From Bacteroidales bacterium UBA1725 (lineage in GTDB: Bacteria; Bacteroidota; Bacteroidia; Bacteroidales; UBA932): a stretch of 12,539 nucleotides of DNA. A program made the translations under genes and the position numbers. Below the pieces are notes generated by a model. It did no database searches, was not told where the DNA came from, and worked only from the letters and a program-made list of their open reading frames with translations. Shown in pieces: positions 1 to 7,022 of the stretch (position 1 is the first letter of the stretch; every line of letters starts with the position of its first letter). The DNA is taken from NCBI GenBank assembly GCA_002315815.1, contig DCIN01000013.1, forward strand, positions 25,112 through 37,650, written 5' to 3'.

Positions 1-80
1 TTCAGAGCAAAATCTGTCCTCAATAATACTCGTCAATTTTTACCAACTTATTTTTTTCTCTTTACTAAAACACACAAGAT

Positions 81-152
81 ATGAAAAATACTGTGTTTAC
101 CCTACTCTTCGTTTTTTTGAGATTTACCAAGTATGGTGTCACGGTTGAGTGA
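81..152 (+). other. possible 23-residue peptide ORF, probably not a gene
   Basis: An ATG at 81 opens a 23-codon frame ending in TGA at 150-152. The peptide starts MKNTVFTLLFVF, which resembles the start of a signal peptide, and then reads through the repeat element at 112-141. No Bacteroidota -7 box or ribosome site was found in front of it. It could be the remnant of a secreted-protein gene cut short by the repeat, or chance. I would not annotate it as a gene without conservation. Confidence 0.12.
112..141. repeat. dispersed intergenic repeat, copy A
   Basis: A T7 run followed by GAGATTTACCAAGT and then GGTG is repeated at 9864-9893, with 25 of 30 positions identical and the first 21 positions differing at only one base. 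Both copies lie outside genes. In this copy it sits downstream of the ATPase-like gene. It does not have clear hairpin symmetry, so it is not an obvious terminator. It may be one member of a genome-wide interspersed repeat family. Confidence 0.5.
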
Positions 153-155
153 GCA

Positions 156-251
156 GTCCGGACAGCATCACTTCCCGGCTGTTCCGAAGCATCATCTCTC
201 TGTTGTTCCGAAGTATCATTTCTCTGTTGTTCCGAAGTAGTACTTTCCGGC
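156..251. repeat. 24-bp tandem repeat at the 3' end of the ATPase gene
   Basis: Two close copies (180-203 and 204-227, 22 of 24 bases identical) are flanked by two degenerate copies (156-179 and 228-251). The core of the unit is TGTTCCGAAG followed by ATCAT and TCTCTGT. On the minus strand, in the frame of the ATPase gene, successive units read YFGTTEK-stop, YFGTTER-stop and CFGTAGK-stop. The gene's own C-terminus (KYYFGTTEK) is therefore the first unit, and each later unit repeats the stop codon. Confidence 0.85.
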
Positions 252-1373
252 CCAGTACTCGAAAAGAGGGTCCAGAATGACAGCCTTGTCTTCAGCATCG
301 AATGTGAGTACCTCTTTCTTGCAGAGGGCATCCTTGAGGCGTCTTACGTTGGCCGACGAATGCAGCCCGTACTGACTGATGATATCGGACGAGCTGAATC
401 TGGTGACACCGTCGAGAACTGCCTTCAGGAAGGCCTTCTGGAAACCAGTCAGATCGCCCATAACCGCTTTGAATCTGGGTTCGTGTATGCTGATTATAGC
501 ATTGAGCGCATCCACAATTATAGGCTCCATAATATAACCCTTGGAAAAAGAGTCGCAGATGGCGCAGAAGTGATTGAAATACCAAGGGTTGCATCTGAAA
601 ATTTTGCACATTCCGGTCAATAGGTCCCTGTCGGTCTCCTTGCCTGTGGCAAGAAAACGCTGGATGGCGCTGCTGACAAGATCCCTGGTATCAATTGTGG
701 AAAGCCTCACCCTCTCCACCTGACGGACGAAAAAGTGCCTGTGTTCGAAGATTTCCTTCATCGCGTTCACCTTTGATCCGGTGAAAACGTATGAGGCAGC
801 CTGCCTGTCCACGGGGGTCAGCCCCTTGAATGTTTCTTCCAGCAATTTGCAGACTCTTTCGCCTCCTTCAATATCCAAAATATTATGAAATTCCTTGAGA
901 ATCAGAACTGTCTTGCTTTCCTTGTCACGGGCGGAGCGATAGGGGAGAGTGAGAATCGCCCGGATGTCGTTCTCGTCCACATCCCGGTTGATGGAAAGAA
1001 TCTTTCCGCAGGAAGCAAAGATTTCCTTGTCGAATACGAAGTGGGTTCCTTGCAGATATTGGTCCACGAGTTGAGCATATTCGACGGCGTTCTTTCCGGA
1101 GTTGCGAAGTATTGCATCTCCTATGCCGCTCAATAATTCCGAAAGTTGCAATGCTCCAGTCAGGGTGAATACATCCGGTACCGTTTTGACCCTTCCGGCC
1201 TTGAGATTGATGAACGCCTGTTCCAAAAGAGAACCTGTGCCGCTCTTGGGTGCTTCGTAAATGACAATGTTCTCTCCATTCGAAAGGAGATTGCAGAATA
1301 CATTCAGGTCCTGAGTTCTTCCAAGGAAATTCCTGCCTGAAACGTGTTTGTAGTAAATGAATGGGATGTCCAT
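216..1373 (-). CDS. AAA/archaeal-type ATPase-like protein with degenerate Walker A
   Basis: This 385-residue protein has the architecture of the archaeal-type/STAND-like P-loop ATPases common in Bacteroidota. It starts with an FLGR-x-xDL motif (residues 16-23). A P-loop position follows (38-50), then a Walker B-like strand VLILKEFHN (156-164), a sensor-like VFTGS (196-200), and a C-terminal winged-helix-like region (about 310-375) ending in DPLFEYW. The P-loop reads YEAPKSGTGSL. Aligned to the family's usual YGPRRSGKTSL, the first glycine is Glu and the essential lysine is Thr, so nucleotide binding may be weak or lost. Start: ATG at 1373 gives MDIPFIYYKHVSG, and a promoter-like TATATTTG lies 33 bases upstream. 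The gene is divergent from rplU. Substrate and pathway are unknown, and a regulatory or scaffold role is inference. The 3' end carries a tandem repeat. Confidence 0.85.
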   Translation of the reverse strand: MDIPFIYYKHVSGRNFLGRTQDLNVFCNLLSNGENIVIYEAPKSGTGSLLEQAFINLKAGRVKTVPDVFTLTGALQLSELLSGIGDAILRNSGKNAVEYAQLVDQYLQGTHFVFDKEIFASCGKILSINRDVDENDIRAILTLPYRSARDKESKTVLILKEFHNILDIEGGERVCKLLEETFKGLTPVDRQAASYVFTGSKVNAMKEIFEHRHFFVRQVERVRLSTIDTRDLVSSAIQRFLATGKETDRDLLTGMCKIFRCNPWYFNHFCAICDSFSKGYIMEPIIVDALNAIISIHEPRFKAVMGDLTGFQKAFLKAVLDGVTRFSSSDIISQYGLHSSANVRRLKDALCKKEVLTFDAEDKAVILDPLFEYWAGKYYFGTTEK

Positions 1374-1405
1374 CCGTGTAACAAATATGTTGCTTTGAAA
1401 TACTG

Positions 1406-1436
1406 CAAATATAGGAAAAAATTTTGCAGAAAAAAG
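1406..1436 (-). promoter_or_regulatory. candidate promoter of the ATPase-like gene
   Basis: On the minus strand, TATATTTG (1413-1406) matches the Bacteroidota -7 consensus TAnnTTTG exactly. The -33 position, 19 bases away, reads CTTT (1436-1433), a poor match to TTTG. The predicted start of transcription lies near 1399, giving a leader of about 26 bases. The -33 region lies inside the spacer of the rplU promoter, so the two promoters overlap. Confidence 0.45.
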
Positions 1437-1453
1437 AAAAAACGCTAAATTTG
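1423..1453 (+). promoter_or_regulatory. rplU-rpmA promoter, Bacteroidota type
   Basis: TTTG at 1423-1426, a 19-base spacer and TAAATTTG at 1446-1453 match the Bacteroidota sigma-factor consensus (TTTG, N19-21, TAnnTTTG) at every fixed position. Transcription should start near 1459-1461, leaving an 85-91 base leader before the rplU ATG. Confidence 0.8.
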
Positions 1454-1467
1454 CGGCCGAATATTAT

Positions 1468-1560
1468 ATGACCGTCAAGCCATTGATAAAGAGTCGCCCC
1501 GGAGGCGGACGCTTGCGGCCGGAAACTTTTAACAAAGTTCGTTTATGTACGCAATCGTAG
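1468..1560 (+). other. upstream ORF (30 codons) overlapping the rplU start
   Basis: An ATG only about 8 bases after the predicted transcription start opens a frame of 30 codons (MTVKPLIKSRPGGG at the N-terminus) that ends in TAG at 1558-1560, 16 bases inside rplU and in a different frame. The peptide is basic, with six or more Arg/Lys. Ribosomes translating it would pass across the rplU start, so it could couple to or compete with rplU translation. It may equally be a chance ORF in a structured leader. Confidence 0.3.
1493..1539 (+). promoter_or_regulatory. rplU leader hairpins
   Basis: Two small hairpins can be drawn in the leader. The first pairs GTCGCC (1493-1498) with GGCGGAC (1504-1510), with a 5-base loop and one bulged G. 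The second pairs AACTTT (1524-1529) with AAAGTT (1534-1539), a perfect 6-bp stem with a 4-base loop that ends 5 bases before the rplU ATG. The second stem is A/T-rich and weak. Ribosomal protein operons often carry autoregulatory leaders, but this one matches no known class that I recognise. Confidence 0.3.
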
Positions 1561-1856
1561 ACATTGCAGGCCAGCAGTTCAAGGTTGAAGCTGGAAATGA
1601 AATCTTTGTCCAGAGACTTTCTCAGGCCAAAGGTGCTGATGTCGAGTTTGGCAAGGTGCTTCTCGTGGAGAATGAGGGCGCAGTCAAGGTCGGTACACCC
1701 TATGTAGAGGGCGCTGTTGTCAAGGCTACTGTTCTCGATGACGAGGCCAGAGCAGACAAAGTGCTCGTATTCAAGAAGATCCGTCGCAAAGGATTCCAGA
1801 AGTGCAACGGTCACCGTCAGCTCCTCACCAAGGTGAAGATCAACGAAATCGCTTAA
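1545..1856 (+). CDS. rplU: 50S ribosomal protein L21
   Basis: This 103-residue protein is a full-length bL21, a structural protein of the large ribosomal subunit that binds 23S rRNA. It shows the family's N-terminus (MYAIVDIAGQQFKVEAG), the central VKVGTPYVEGA stretch and the basic C-terminal signature RRKGFQKCNGHRQ (about residues 80-92). The ATG at 1545 is the standard family start. No Shine-Dalgarno sequence precedes it, as is usual in this phylum. rpmA follows after 12 bases, and the L21-L27 pair is a near-universal bacterial operon. A strong promoter at 1423-1453 drives both. Confidence 0.98.
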   Translation: MYAIVDIAGQQFKVEAGNEIFVQRLSQAKGADVEFGKVLLVENEGAVKVGTPYVEGAVVKATVLDDEARADKVLVFKKIRRKGFQKCNGHRQLLTKVKINEIA

Positions 1857-1868
1857 AATCAGAAGACT

Positions 1869-2129
1869 ATGGCACACAAGAAAGGTCAATCAAGTTCAAA
1901 GAACGGTCGTGAGTCGCAAAGCAAGCGTCTTGGACTCAAGAAGTTCGGTGGCGAGGTCGTTAAGGCTGGAAATATCATCGTACGCCAGAGGGGTACAGTC
2001 CACAATCCTGACCGCAATGTCGGAATGGGCAAGGACCATACTCTCTACGCTCTCGTGGATGGAACCGTAAAGTTCACACGCAAGCGTCAAGACAGGTCAT
2101 ATGTATCGGTAATCCCTTTTGAGAACTAG
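1869..2129 (+). CDS. rpmA: 50S ribosomal protein L27
   Basis: This 86-residue protein is bL27, which lies near the peptidyl-transferase centre and contacts tRNA with its N-terminal tail. The sequence begins MAHKKGQSSSKNGRES, with SKRLG and the RQRGT-HNP-NVGMGKDHTLYA block typical of the family. The N-terminus is the short form beginning MAHKKG after the start codon. It lacks the cleaved N-terminal extension found in Firmicutes L27, so no prp-type protease processing is expected. The gene is co-transcribed with rplU and followed by an intrinsic terminator at 2154-2190. Confidence 0.98.
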   Translation: MAHKKGQSSSKNGRESQSKRLGLKKFGGEVVKAGNIIVRQRGTVHNPDRNVGMGKDHTLYALVDGTVKFTRKRQDRSYVSVIPFEN

Positions 2130-2153
2130 TCTCGGAGGACGAAAAGTCAGTTG

Positions 2154-2190
2154 AGGACAGACACTTCGAGACAGGTGTGTGTCCTTTTTT
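2154..2190 (+). terminator. intrinsic terminator after rpmA
   Basis: AGGACAGACAC (2154-2164) and GTGTGTGTCCT (2175-2185) form an 11-bp stem with one mismatch around a 10-base loop. The stem runs directly into a six-T tract (2185-2190). It lies 24 bases after the rpmA stop and 14 bases before the serS ATG. It should end the rplU-rpmA transcript, at least in part. Confidence 0.85.
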
Positions 2191-2204
2191 ATTTCACATA
2201 TACT

Positions 2205-3476
2205 ATGCTTACACTCAAAACTCTACGCGATGACCCCCAGGCTGTCATCGACAAATTGAAGATAAAGAATTTCGATGCCAGGCCCATAGTGGACAAGGTG
2301 CTGGAACTCGATGCTCTGCGCCGCAGGCTCCAGACAGAGAGCGACGCCCTGCTTGCAGAACAAAAACAAATCTCCGCTCAGGTCGGTTCCCTTATGAAAC
2401 AGGGACTTAAAGACAAGGCTGAAGAGATAAAGGCCAAGGTTGCCGGGATGAAGGCCAGAACAGCCGAGCTGCTTGCCAGAATGGATGAGGCAGCTGCTGA
2501 TATGGAAAACAATCTCGTGCTTATGCCCAACCTTCCCTGTGGGCTCATCAAGCCCGGCAAGGGAGCTGAGGACAACGAGATTGTCAAGATGGGAGGTCCT
2601 GAAGTCAATCTCCCCGAGAATGCTCTTCCACATTGGGAACTTGCCAAGAAATATGACATCATAGATTTCGATCTCGGCGTCAAGATTACCGGAGCCGGAT
2701 TCCCTGTTTACAAAGGTAAGGGAGCCAAGCTTCAGCGCGCCCTCATCAATTTCTTCCTCGACTGCAACACCGCCGCCGGATACAAGGAGGTTGAACCTCC
2801 GGTAGTGGTGAACAAGGAGTCGGGGTTCGGGACCGGACAGCTGCCTGACAAGGAAGGTCAGATGTATCACGCCGAGGTGGATGACTTCTATCTTGTACCT
2901 ACGGCTGAGGTTCCTGTCACCAACATTTTCCGTGATGTCATTCTCGCCGCAGACCAGATTCCACAGCGTCTGACCGCCTATACTCCCTGCTTCCGCCGTG
3001 AGGCCGGGTCCTACGGCAAGGATGTCCGGGGACTCAACCGCCTGCATCAGTTCGACAAGGTGGAGATTGTGCGCGTGGAGAAGCCCGAGGACAGTTATGC
3101 CGCTCTTGACGATATGGTTGCCCACGTGGAGGGAATAGTCAACAAACTCGGACTGAAGTACAGGATACTCCGTCTCTGCGGTGGCGATATGTCCTTCACT
3201 TCCGCAATCACCTACGACTTCGAACTCTGGTCTGCCGCACAGCAGCGCTGGCTCGAGATTTCCTCCGTGTCCAACTTCGAGACCTATCAGGCGAACCGTC
3301 TTCACCTGCGTTATCGTGACGAGGAAGGCAGGACTCAGCTTGCACACACTCTCAACGGATCTTCGCTGGCCCTTCCCAGAGTCGTGGCTGCTCTTCTGGA
3401 AGACAACCAGACTCCCGACGGTATCATCATTCCCGAAATTCTGCGTCCCTACACGGGATTCGAAAAGATTGACTGA
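2205..3476 (+). CDS. serS: seryl-tRNA synthetase
   Basis: This 423-residue class II aminoacyl-tRNA synthetase charges tRNA-Ser with serine. The N-terminal domain (about residues 1-105) begins MLTLKTLRDDP and forms the long helical arm, visible as charged heptad-like helices (LEL-LRRRLQTESDALLAEQK). Motif 2 carries FRREAGSYG (from F263) and RLHQFDKVEIV. Motif 3 carries HTLNGSSLALPR (about 381-392). The ATG at 2205 is chosen because it gives the standard N-terminus and length. An in-frame TTG at 2151 would place the start upstream of and through the terminator hairpin. No good -7 box was found between the terminator and the ATG. ruvC follows 8 bases after the stop. Confidence 0.97.
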   Translation: MLTLKTLRDDPQAVIDKLKIKNFDARPIVDKVLELDALRRRLQTESDALLAEQKQISAQVGSLMKQGLKDKAEEIKAKVAGMKARTAELLARMDEAAADMENNLVLMPNLPCGLIKPGKGAEDNEIVKMGGPEVNLPENALPHWELAKKYDIIDFDLGVKITGAGFPVYKGKGAKLQRALINFFLDCNTAAGYKEVEPPVVVNKESGFGTGQLPDKEGQMYHAEVDDFYLVPTAEVPVTNIFRDVILAADQIPQRLTAYTPCFRREAGSYGKDVRGLNRLHQFDKVEIVRVEKPEDSYAALDDMVAHVEGIVNKLGLKYRILRLCGGDMSFTSAITYDFELWSAAQQRWLEISSVSNFETYQANRLHLRYRDEEGRTQLAHTLNGSSLALPRVVAALLEDNQTPDGIIIPEILRPYTGFEKID

Positions 3477-3484
3477 TAGCCTGC

Positions 3485-4045
3485 TTGGCCGATAATAGAA
3501 CGATACTCGGAATAGATCCCGGAACCAACTTGCTTGGCTTCGGGATTATTCGTGCGGATTCGGGACCTGTTCCACGCTTTGTCGATGCCGGGGTGCTCGA
3601 CCTCAGGAGAATAGTCTCCCCATACGACAAACTTGAGGTCATATCCGACAAAGTAGGGGCTCTATGTGACCTTCATCATCCGCACGACCTTGCGATAGAG
3701 TCTCCGTTCTACGGCAGGAACGCCCAGGTCATATTCAAGCTCGGGCGGGCTCAGGGAGCAGCTATGACGGCAGCCTTGAAATGTGGGGCAAAAGTATTCG
3801 AATATGCTCCACGCGAGGCCAAGATGGCAATCTGCGGAAATGGATCTGCATCCAAGGAGCAGGTGGCCCTGATGGTTGAAAAAACACTTGGCACAAAAAT
3901 TGAAAGCAAATACTTGGATGCGACGGATGCTTTGGCTCTTGCCCTATGTCATTACTACCGGATAACAAGTCCTTTTGGGATGAAAACCGGTTCTTCCGGC
4001 TCCTGGGAGAAGTTCATCGCCGCCAATCCTGACAGAATCAAATAA
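3485..4045 (+). CDS. ruvC: crossover junction endodeoxyribonuclease RuvC
   Basis: This 186-residue RuvC resolves Holliday junctions by paired nicks, working with RuvAB. The RNase H-like fold is evident from GIDPGTNLLGFG with catalytic D11, AIESPFYGRN with E72, and DATDALALALCH with D145 and D148, giving the four acidic residues of the active site. The length is normal. No ATG lies in frame before the first motif. TTG at 3485 gives MADNRTILGID, and a stop in frame at 3470-3472 leaves only CTG, ATA or TTG as possible starts, so TTG is preferred. The gene sits 8 bases after serS, which suggests one transcript and coupled translation. Confidence 0.95.
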   Translation: MADNRTILGIDPGTNLLGFGIIRADSGPVPRFVDAGVLDLRRIVSPYDKLEVISDKVGALCDLHHPHDLAIESPFYGRNAQVIFKLGRAQGAAMTAALKCGAKVFEYAPREAKMAICGNGSASKEQVALMVEKTLGTKIESKYLDATDALALALCHYYRITSPFGMKTGSSGSWEKFIAANPDRIK

Positions 4046-4058
4046 TATCATACAAATA

Positions 4059-7010
4059 ATGAAGAAGTTAGTAGTATCTATGCTCTGTGCTTTCGCAGCT
4101 CTTTCCGCATTTGCCCAGAGTTATGATGTAAAGGCCGTCCTCAAGGACGCAAACACCGATGAGCCAGTCAGCTATGCGACTGTATCCATCACCAGGGTGG
4201 GGCAGGAGAAGCCCACTAAGTATACCCTTAGCGATTACGATGGAATTGTCACCATCGAAAATGTCAGGAAAGGTGACTATCTGCTCAAGGCAGAGCTTCT
4301 CGGCTTTGTGACATTGTCAAAGAAAATCACTGTGGAAAACAGTGTCGTGGATCTCGGAACTCTCGTGATGCTGCCCGACGAAGAGCAGTTGGAGGCGGCC
4401 AGAATATCCGCAGCCACCAATCCCGTCATCATCAAGAAGGACACCATTGAGTACAATGCTTCTTCATATCTGACCGCTGAAAATGCAGTCCTTGAGGATC
4501 TCCTCAAGAAACTTCCGGGAATAGAGGTCAGCGAAAACGGTTCCATATCTTCCAACGGCAAGACCATTTCCAAGATAACGATTGCCGGCAAGACCTTCTT
4601 CCTGGATGACCCTACTGTGGCATCCAAGAACATTCCCGCCAAACTCATCAACAAGCTCAAGGTCATACAGAAAAAATCCGAGCAGGCTGAGTTCACCGGC
4701 ATAGATGACGGACAGGAAGAGTATGTGATAGACCTTTCCGTACAGCCCGGCAGTATGAACGGACTCATCGGCCGTATGACTGCGGGTGCCGGAAATGACA
4801 TTCCTTCTTCCGTCAACAGCAACAACGACTTCCGCTATACCGGCAACGCTTTCATAGGCAGGTTCTCTGACAACACACAGATATCCCTCATACTCAATGC
4901 CAATAACGCCAACAGGGCTGGTGCCACCAACCGTGCCGGCAATATGATGGGTGCAATGATGGGCGGCGGCGGTCCTATGGGCGGCGGCCAGGGAGGATTC
5001 GGCGGAGCAAACGGAATCACCACCACATACTCTGCAGGTCTGAACATAGCCGGAAATCTCTTCGACGACAGAATGGAACTTGGAGGCAACTATATGTTCA
5101 ACTGGAACAACAATGATGTCCTCGAGAAAACTGTCCAGACAACCTTCCGTCCGGAAAAGAGCAACCTGGTTTACGATTCCGACGGTATGAGCAACACTCT
5201 TTCCAGAGGACATCGCATAGGTTTCCGTCTGGAGCACCAATTCTCAGAAAACACCTCCATACTGCTTCAGCCCGAAATCAATTTCGGAAGCGGAACTATG
5301 TTCAGCAAATCCGATAACACTACATACGACGGCACCTTGGCCGCAGGAAATGAACTTAATTATTCTGATCAGAAATCCAGTGGTGTGAACAAGAGCGTCA
5401 CGGCGACCACGATGTTCCTTTTCCGCCAGAGATTGGGCCTGCCCGGACGCACCTTCACTCTGATGGGTGATTTGAATTATTCCAATAACAATATGGACGG
5501 AAACAACTACAGTTTCACGAAAGTTTACAATCAGGGAGATAAGGCTCCGTCCGAAATCAACCAGGACTACACTCAGTTGGGCAGGAATATGGGAGTTATG
5601 GCCAATGCCACCTATACAGAGCCTATGGGCAACTACTTTTACCTTCAGGCGCAGTACAGTTTCAACTGGAACAAATCCGAGTCATCCAAGGAAACCATTG
5701 ACCTCTTCACCGGTAAGAAAGATTATACCTATTCGAACGAAGTCATCAATCAGAGCACAACCCAACAGATCGGCGCCAACCTGCTCTACCAGTCCGATTC
5801 CTTCCACGCCCAGGTCGGTTTCTTCGGAATCCCTTCTCACACATACAACAGCACTACCGTGTACAACACCACTACAAAAGAGTACAAACCTGTGGAATAT
5901 GTGGATGACAGGTGGAATTTCTCCCCTCAGGCTATGCTGTTCGCTGATTTCAGCGAGAATTCGACCATACGTTTCTTCTACAGGGGCAATTCTTCCCAGC
6001 CTTCCACCAGCCAGTTGAATCCGGTGCCCGACAATACCAACCCTGTCAACGTGACTTTCGGTAATACTGAATTGAGTCCGTATTTTTCTCATAACCTCAA
6101 CGGAAACTACAGTATCAGCAACAGGCGCACCTATTTCTCATTCAACACCAACTTCAACGCCGGAATGGTCACCAACCCCATTACAAATGCCATCTGGTAC
6201 GGCAATTCCGGTCAGCAGTACTCTATGCCTTTCAATGGTGCCAATAGAGGAAACGCCGGCCTCAATGCAATGCTGAGCACTCCTATTGGTTTCACCAAGT
6301 TCACAATCAGCAACTCTTTGGGCGGCAACTGGAACACCAGTTCCACCTATGTGGGCAAAGACATCGATATGAGCAAATATCCCGATCCTCTCACCGACTA
6401 CTACAAATTTATGGAAGAGTTCGGCAAAGATCATAAGGATGTGACAAACGACCCCAACTTTGCGAAGAGCGTTACCAACAGTTTCAGCTTCAATGATCGT
6501 TTCCGTCTGGTATATAGAGCGGACCAACTGTCCCTCGAGGGATCATTCAATACAAGAATCAATAAAACTTGGGTAAAGGTGGGTACTTCTGACAACAATA
6601 CCACCACTCTGAACAATCAGCTCGGTCTCACCGCAAACTTCGTAAGCAGCGATGCCACTTTCAGCGCAGAGGCAAATTACCGCTTCAACTGGTACAACGG
6701 ATATACCACAGCGCAGCCTGATGAGCACGTACTCAACCTCACGCTTTCCAAAACAGTGCTCAAGGGAGCTATGACAATCTCCCTTACCGGCACCGATCTT
6801 CTCGGACAGACCAGGAACCTGACCGTTGATGACACCAGCAACTACCATTCTGAAACCCTCAACAACACTCTCGGCCGTTATGTGATTCTGTCACTCAGCT
6901 ACAATTTCGGATCTATGGGCAGAAGAGGCAACCGCAGCAGTATGGGCGGCGGAATGGGTGGCGGCCGTATGGGCGGCGGAATGATGGGAAGACCCGGAGG
7001 AATGATGTAG
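4059..7010 (+). CDS. outer-membrane beta-barrel protein with carboxypeptidase-like domain and plug
   Basis: This 983-residue protein resembles the TonB-receptor-like outer-membrane barrels of Bacteroidota. A signal peptide covers residues 1-19 (MKKLVVSMLCAFAALSAFA). A carboxypeptidase-regulatory-like beta-sandwich follows (about 21-110: DEPVSYATVSIT, GDYLLKAELLGF), then a plug-like region (about 125-235: LKKLPGIEV, ITIAGKTFF, EYVIDLSVQPG), then a long barrel of alternating aromatic and polar strands rich in Asn, Ser and Tyr. The last strand looks like YVILSLSYNF (about 940-949). A Gly/Met/Arg-rich tail (about 951-983) follows it. A second Met/Gly-rich stretch lies at about 294-320. No TonB box is obvious. 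The substrate is unknown. It starts 13 bases after ruvC with no visible promoter, so it is probably in the serS-ruvC transcript. Confidence 0.9.
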   Translation: MKKLVVSMLCAFAALSAFAQSYDVKAVLKDANTDEPVSYATVSITRVGQEKPTKYTLSDYDGIVTIENVRKGDYLLKAELLGFVTLSKKITVENSVVDLGTLVMLPDEEQLEAARISAATNPVIIKKDTIEYNASSYLTAENAVLEDLLKKLPGIEVSENGSISSNGKTISKITIAGKTFFLDDPTVASKNIPAKLINKLKVIQKKSEQAEFTGIDDGQEEYVIDLSVQPGSMNGLIGRMTAGAGNDIPSSVNSNNDFRYTGNAFIGRFSDNTQISLILNANNANRAGATNRAGNMMGAMMGGGGPMGGGQGGFGGANGITTTYSAGLNIAGNLFDDRMELGGNYMFNWNNNDVLEKTVQTTFRPEKSNLVYDSDGMSNTLSRGHRIGFRLEHQFSENTSILLQPEINFGSGTMFSKSDNTTYDGTLAAGNELNYSDQKSSGVNKSVTATTMFLFRQRLGLPGRTFTLMGDLNYSNNNMDGNNYSFTKVYNQGDKAPSEINQDYTQLGRNMGVMANATYTEPMGNYFYLQAQYSFNWNKSESSKETIDLFTGKKDYTYSNEVINQSTTQQIGANLLYQSDSFHAQVGFFGIPSHTYNSTTVYNTTTKEYKPVEYVDDRWNFSPQAMLFADFSENSTIRFFYRGNSSQPSTSQLNPVPDNTNPVNVTFGNTELSPYFSHNLNGNYSISNRRTYFSFNTNFNAGMVTNPITNAIWYGNSGQQYSMPFNGANRGNAGLNAMLSTPIGFTKFTISNSLGGNWNTSSTYVGKDIDMSKYPDPLTDYYKFMEEFGKDHKDVTNDPNFAKSVTNSFSFNDRFRLVYRADQLSLEGSFNTRINKTWVKVGTSDNNTTTLNNQLGLTANFVSSDATFSAEANYRFNWYNGYTTAQPDEHVLNLTLSKTVLKGAMTISLTGTDLLGQTRNLTVDDTSNYHSETLNNTLGRYVILSLSYNFGSMGRRGNRSSMGGGMGGGRMGGGMMGRPGGMM

Positions 7011-7022
7011 TCATCTTCCTCC
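6996..7022 (+). other. hairpin enclosing the stop codon of the barrel gene
   Basis: GGAGGAATGATG (6996-7007) pairs with CATCTTCCTCC (7012-7022), giving 11 base pairs with one bulged T and a 4-base loop that is the TAG stop plus one T. A pyrimidine tract follows rather than a U-run, so it is not a classical intrinsic terminator. It may still stabilise the 3' end of the mRNA or slow ribosomes at termination. Confidence 0.45.

Noticed and set aside
68..98. AAACACA/TGTGTTT inverted repeat as a terminator
   Set aside because: The loop is 17 bases and no T-run follows the stem closely on either strand.
65..331. Minus-strand frame of 88 codons across the end of the ATPase gene
   Set aside because: It overlaps the ATPase gene in another frame and owes its openness to the 24-bp repeat; no domain or start signal supports it.
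2151..2204. Upstream TTG start for serS
   Set aside because: It would translate the terminator stem and add 18 residues not found in the family; ATG 2205 fits.
2223..3347. 374-codon minus-strand frame inside serS
   Set aside because: It lies wholly antisense to a confident serS and reflects codon bias; its translation shows no family features.
4464..5240. 258-codon minus-strand frame inside the barrel gene
   Set aside because: Antisense shadow with no recognisable motif or promoter.
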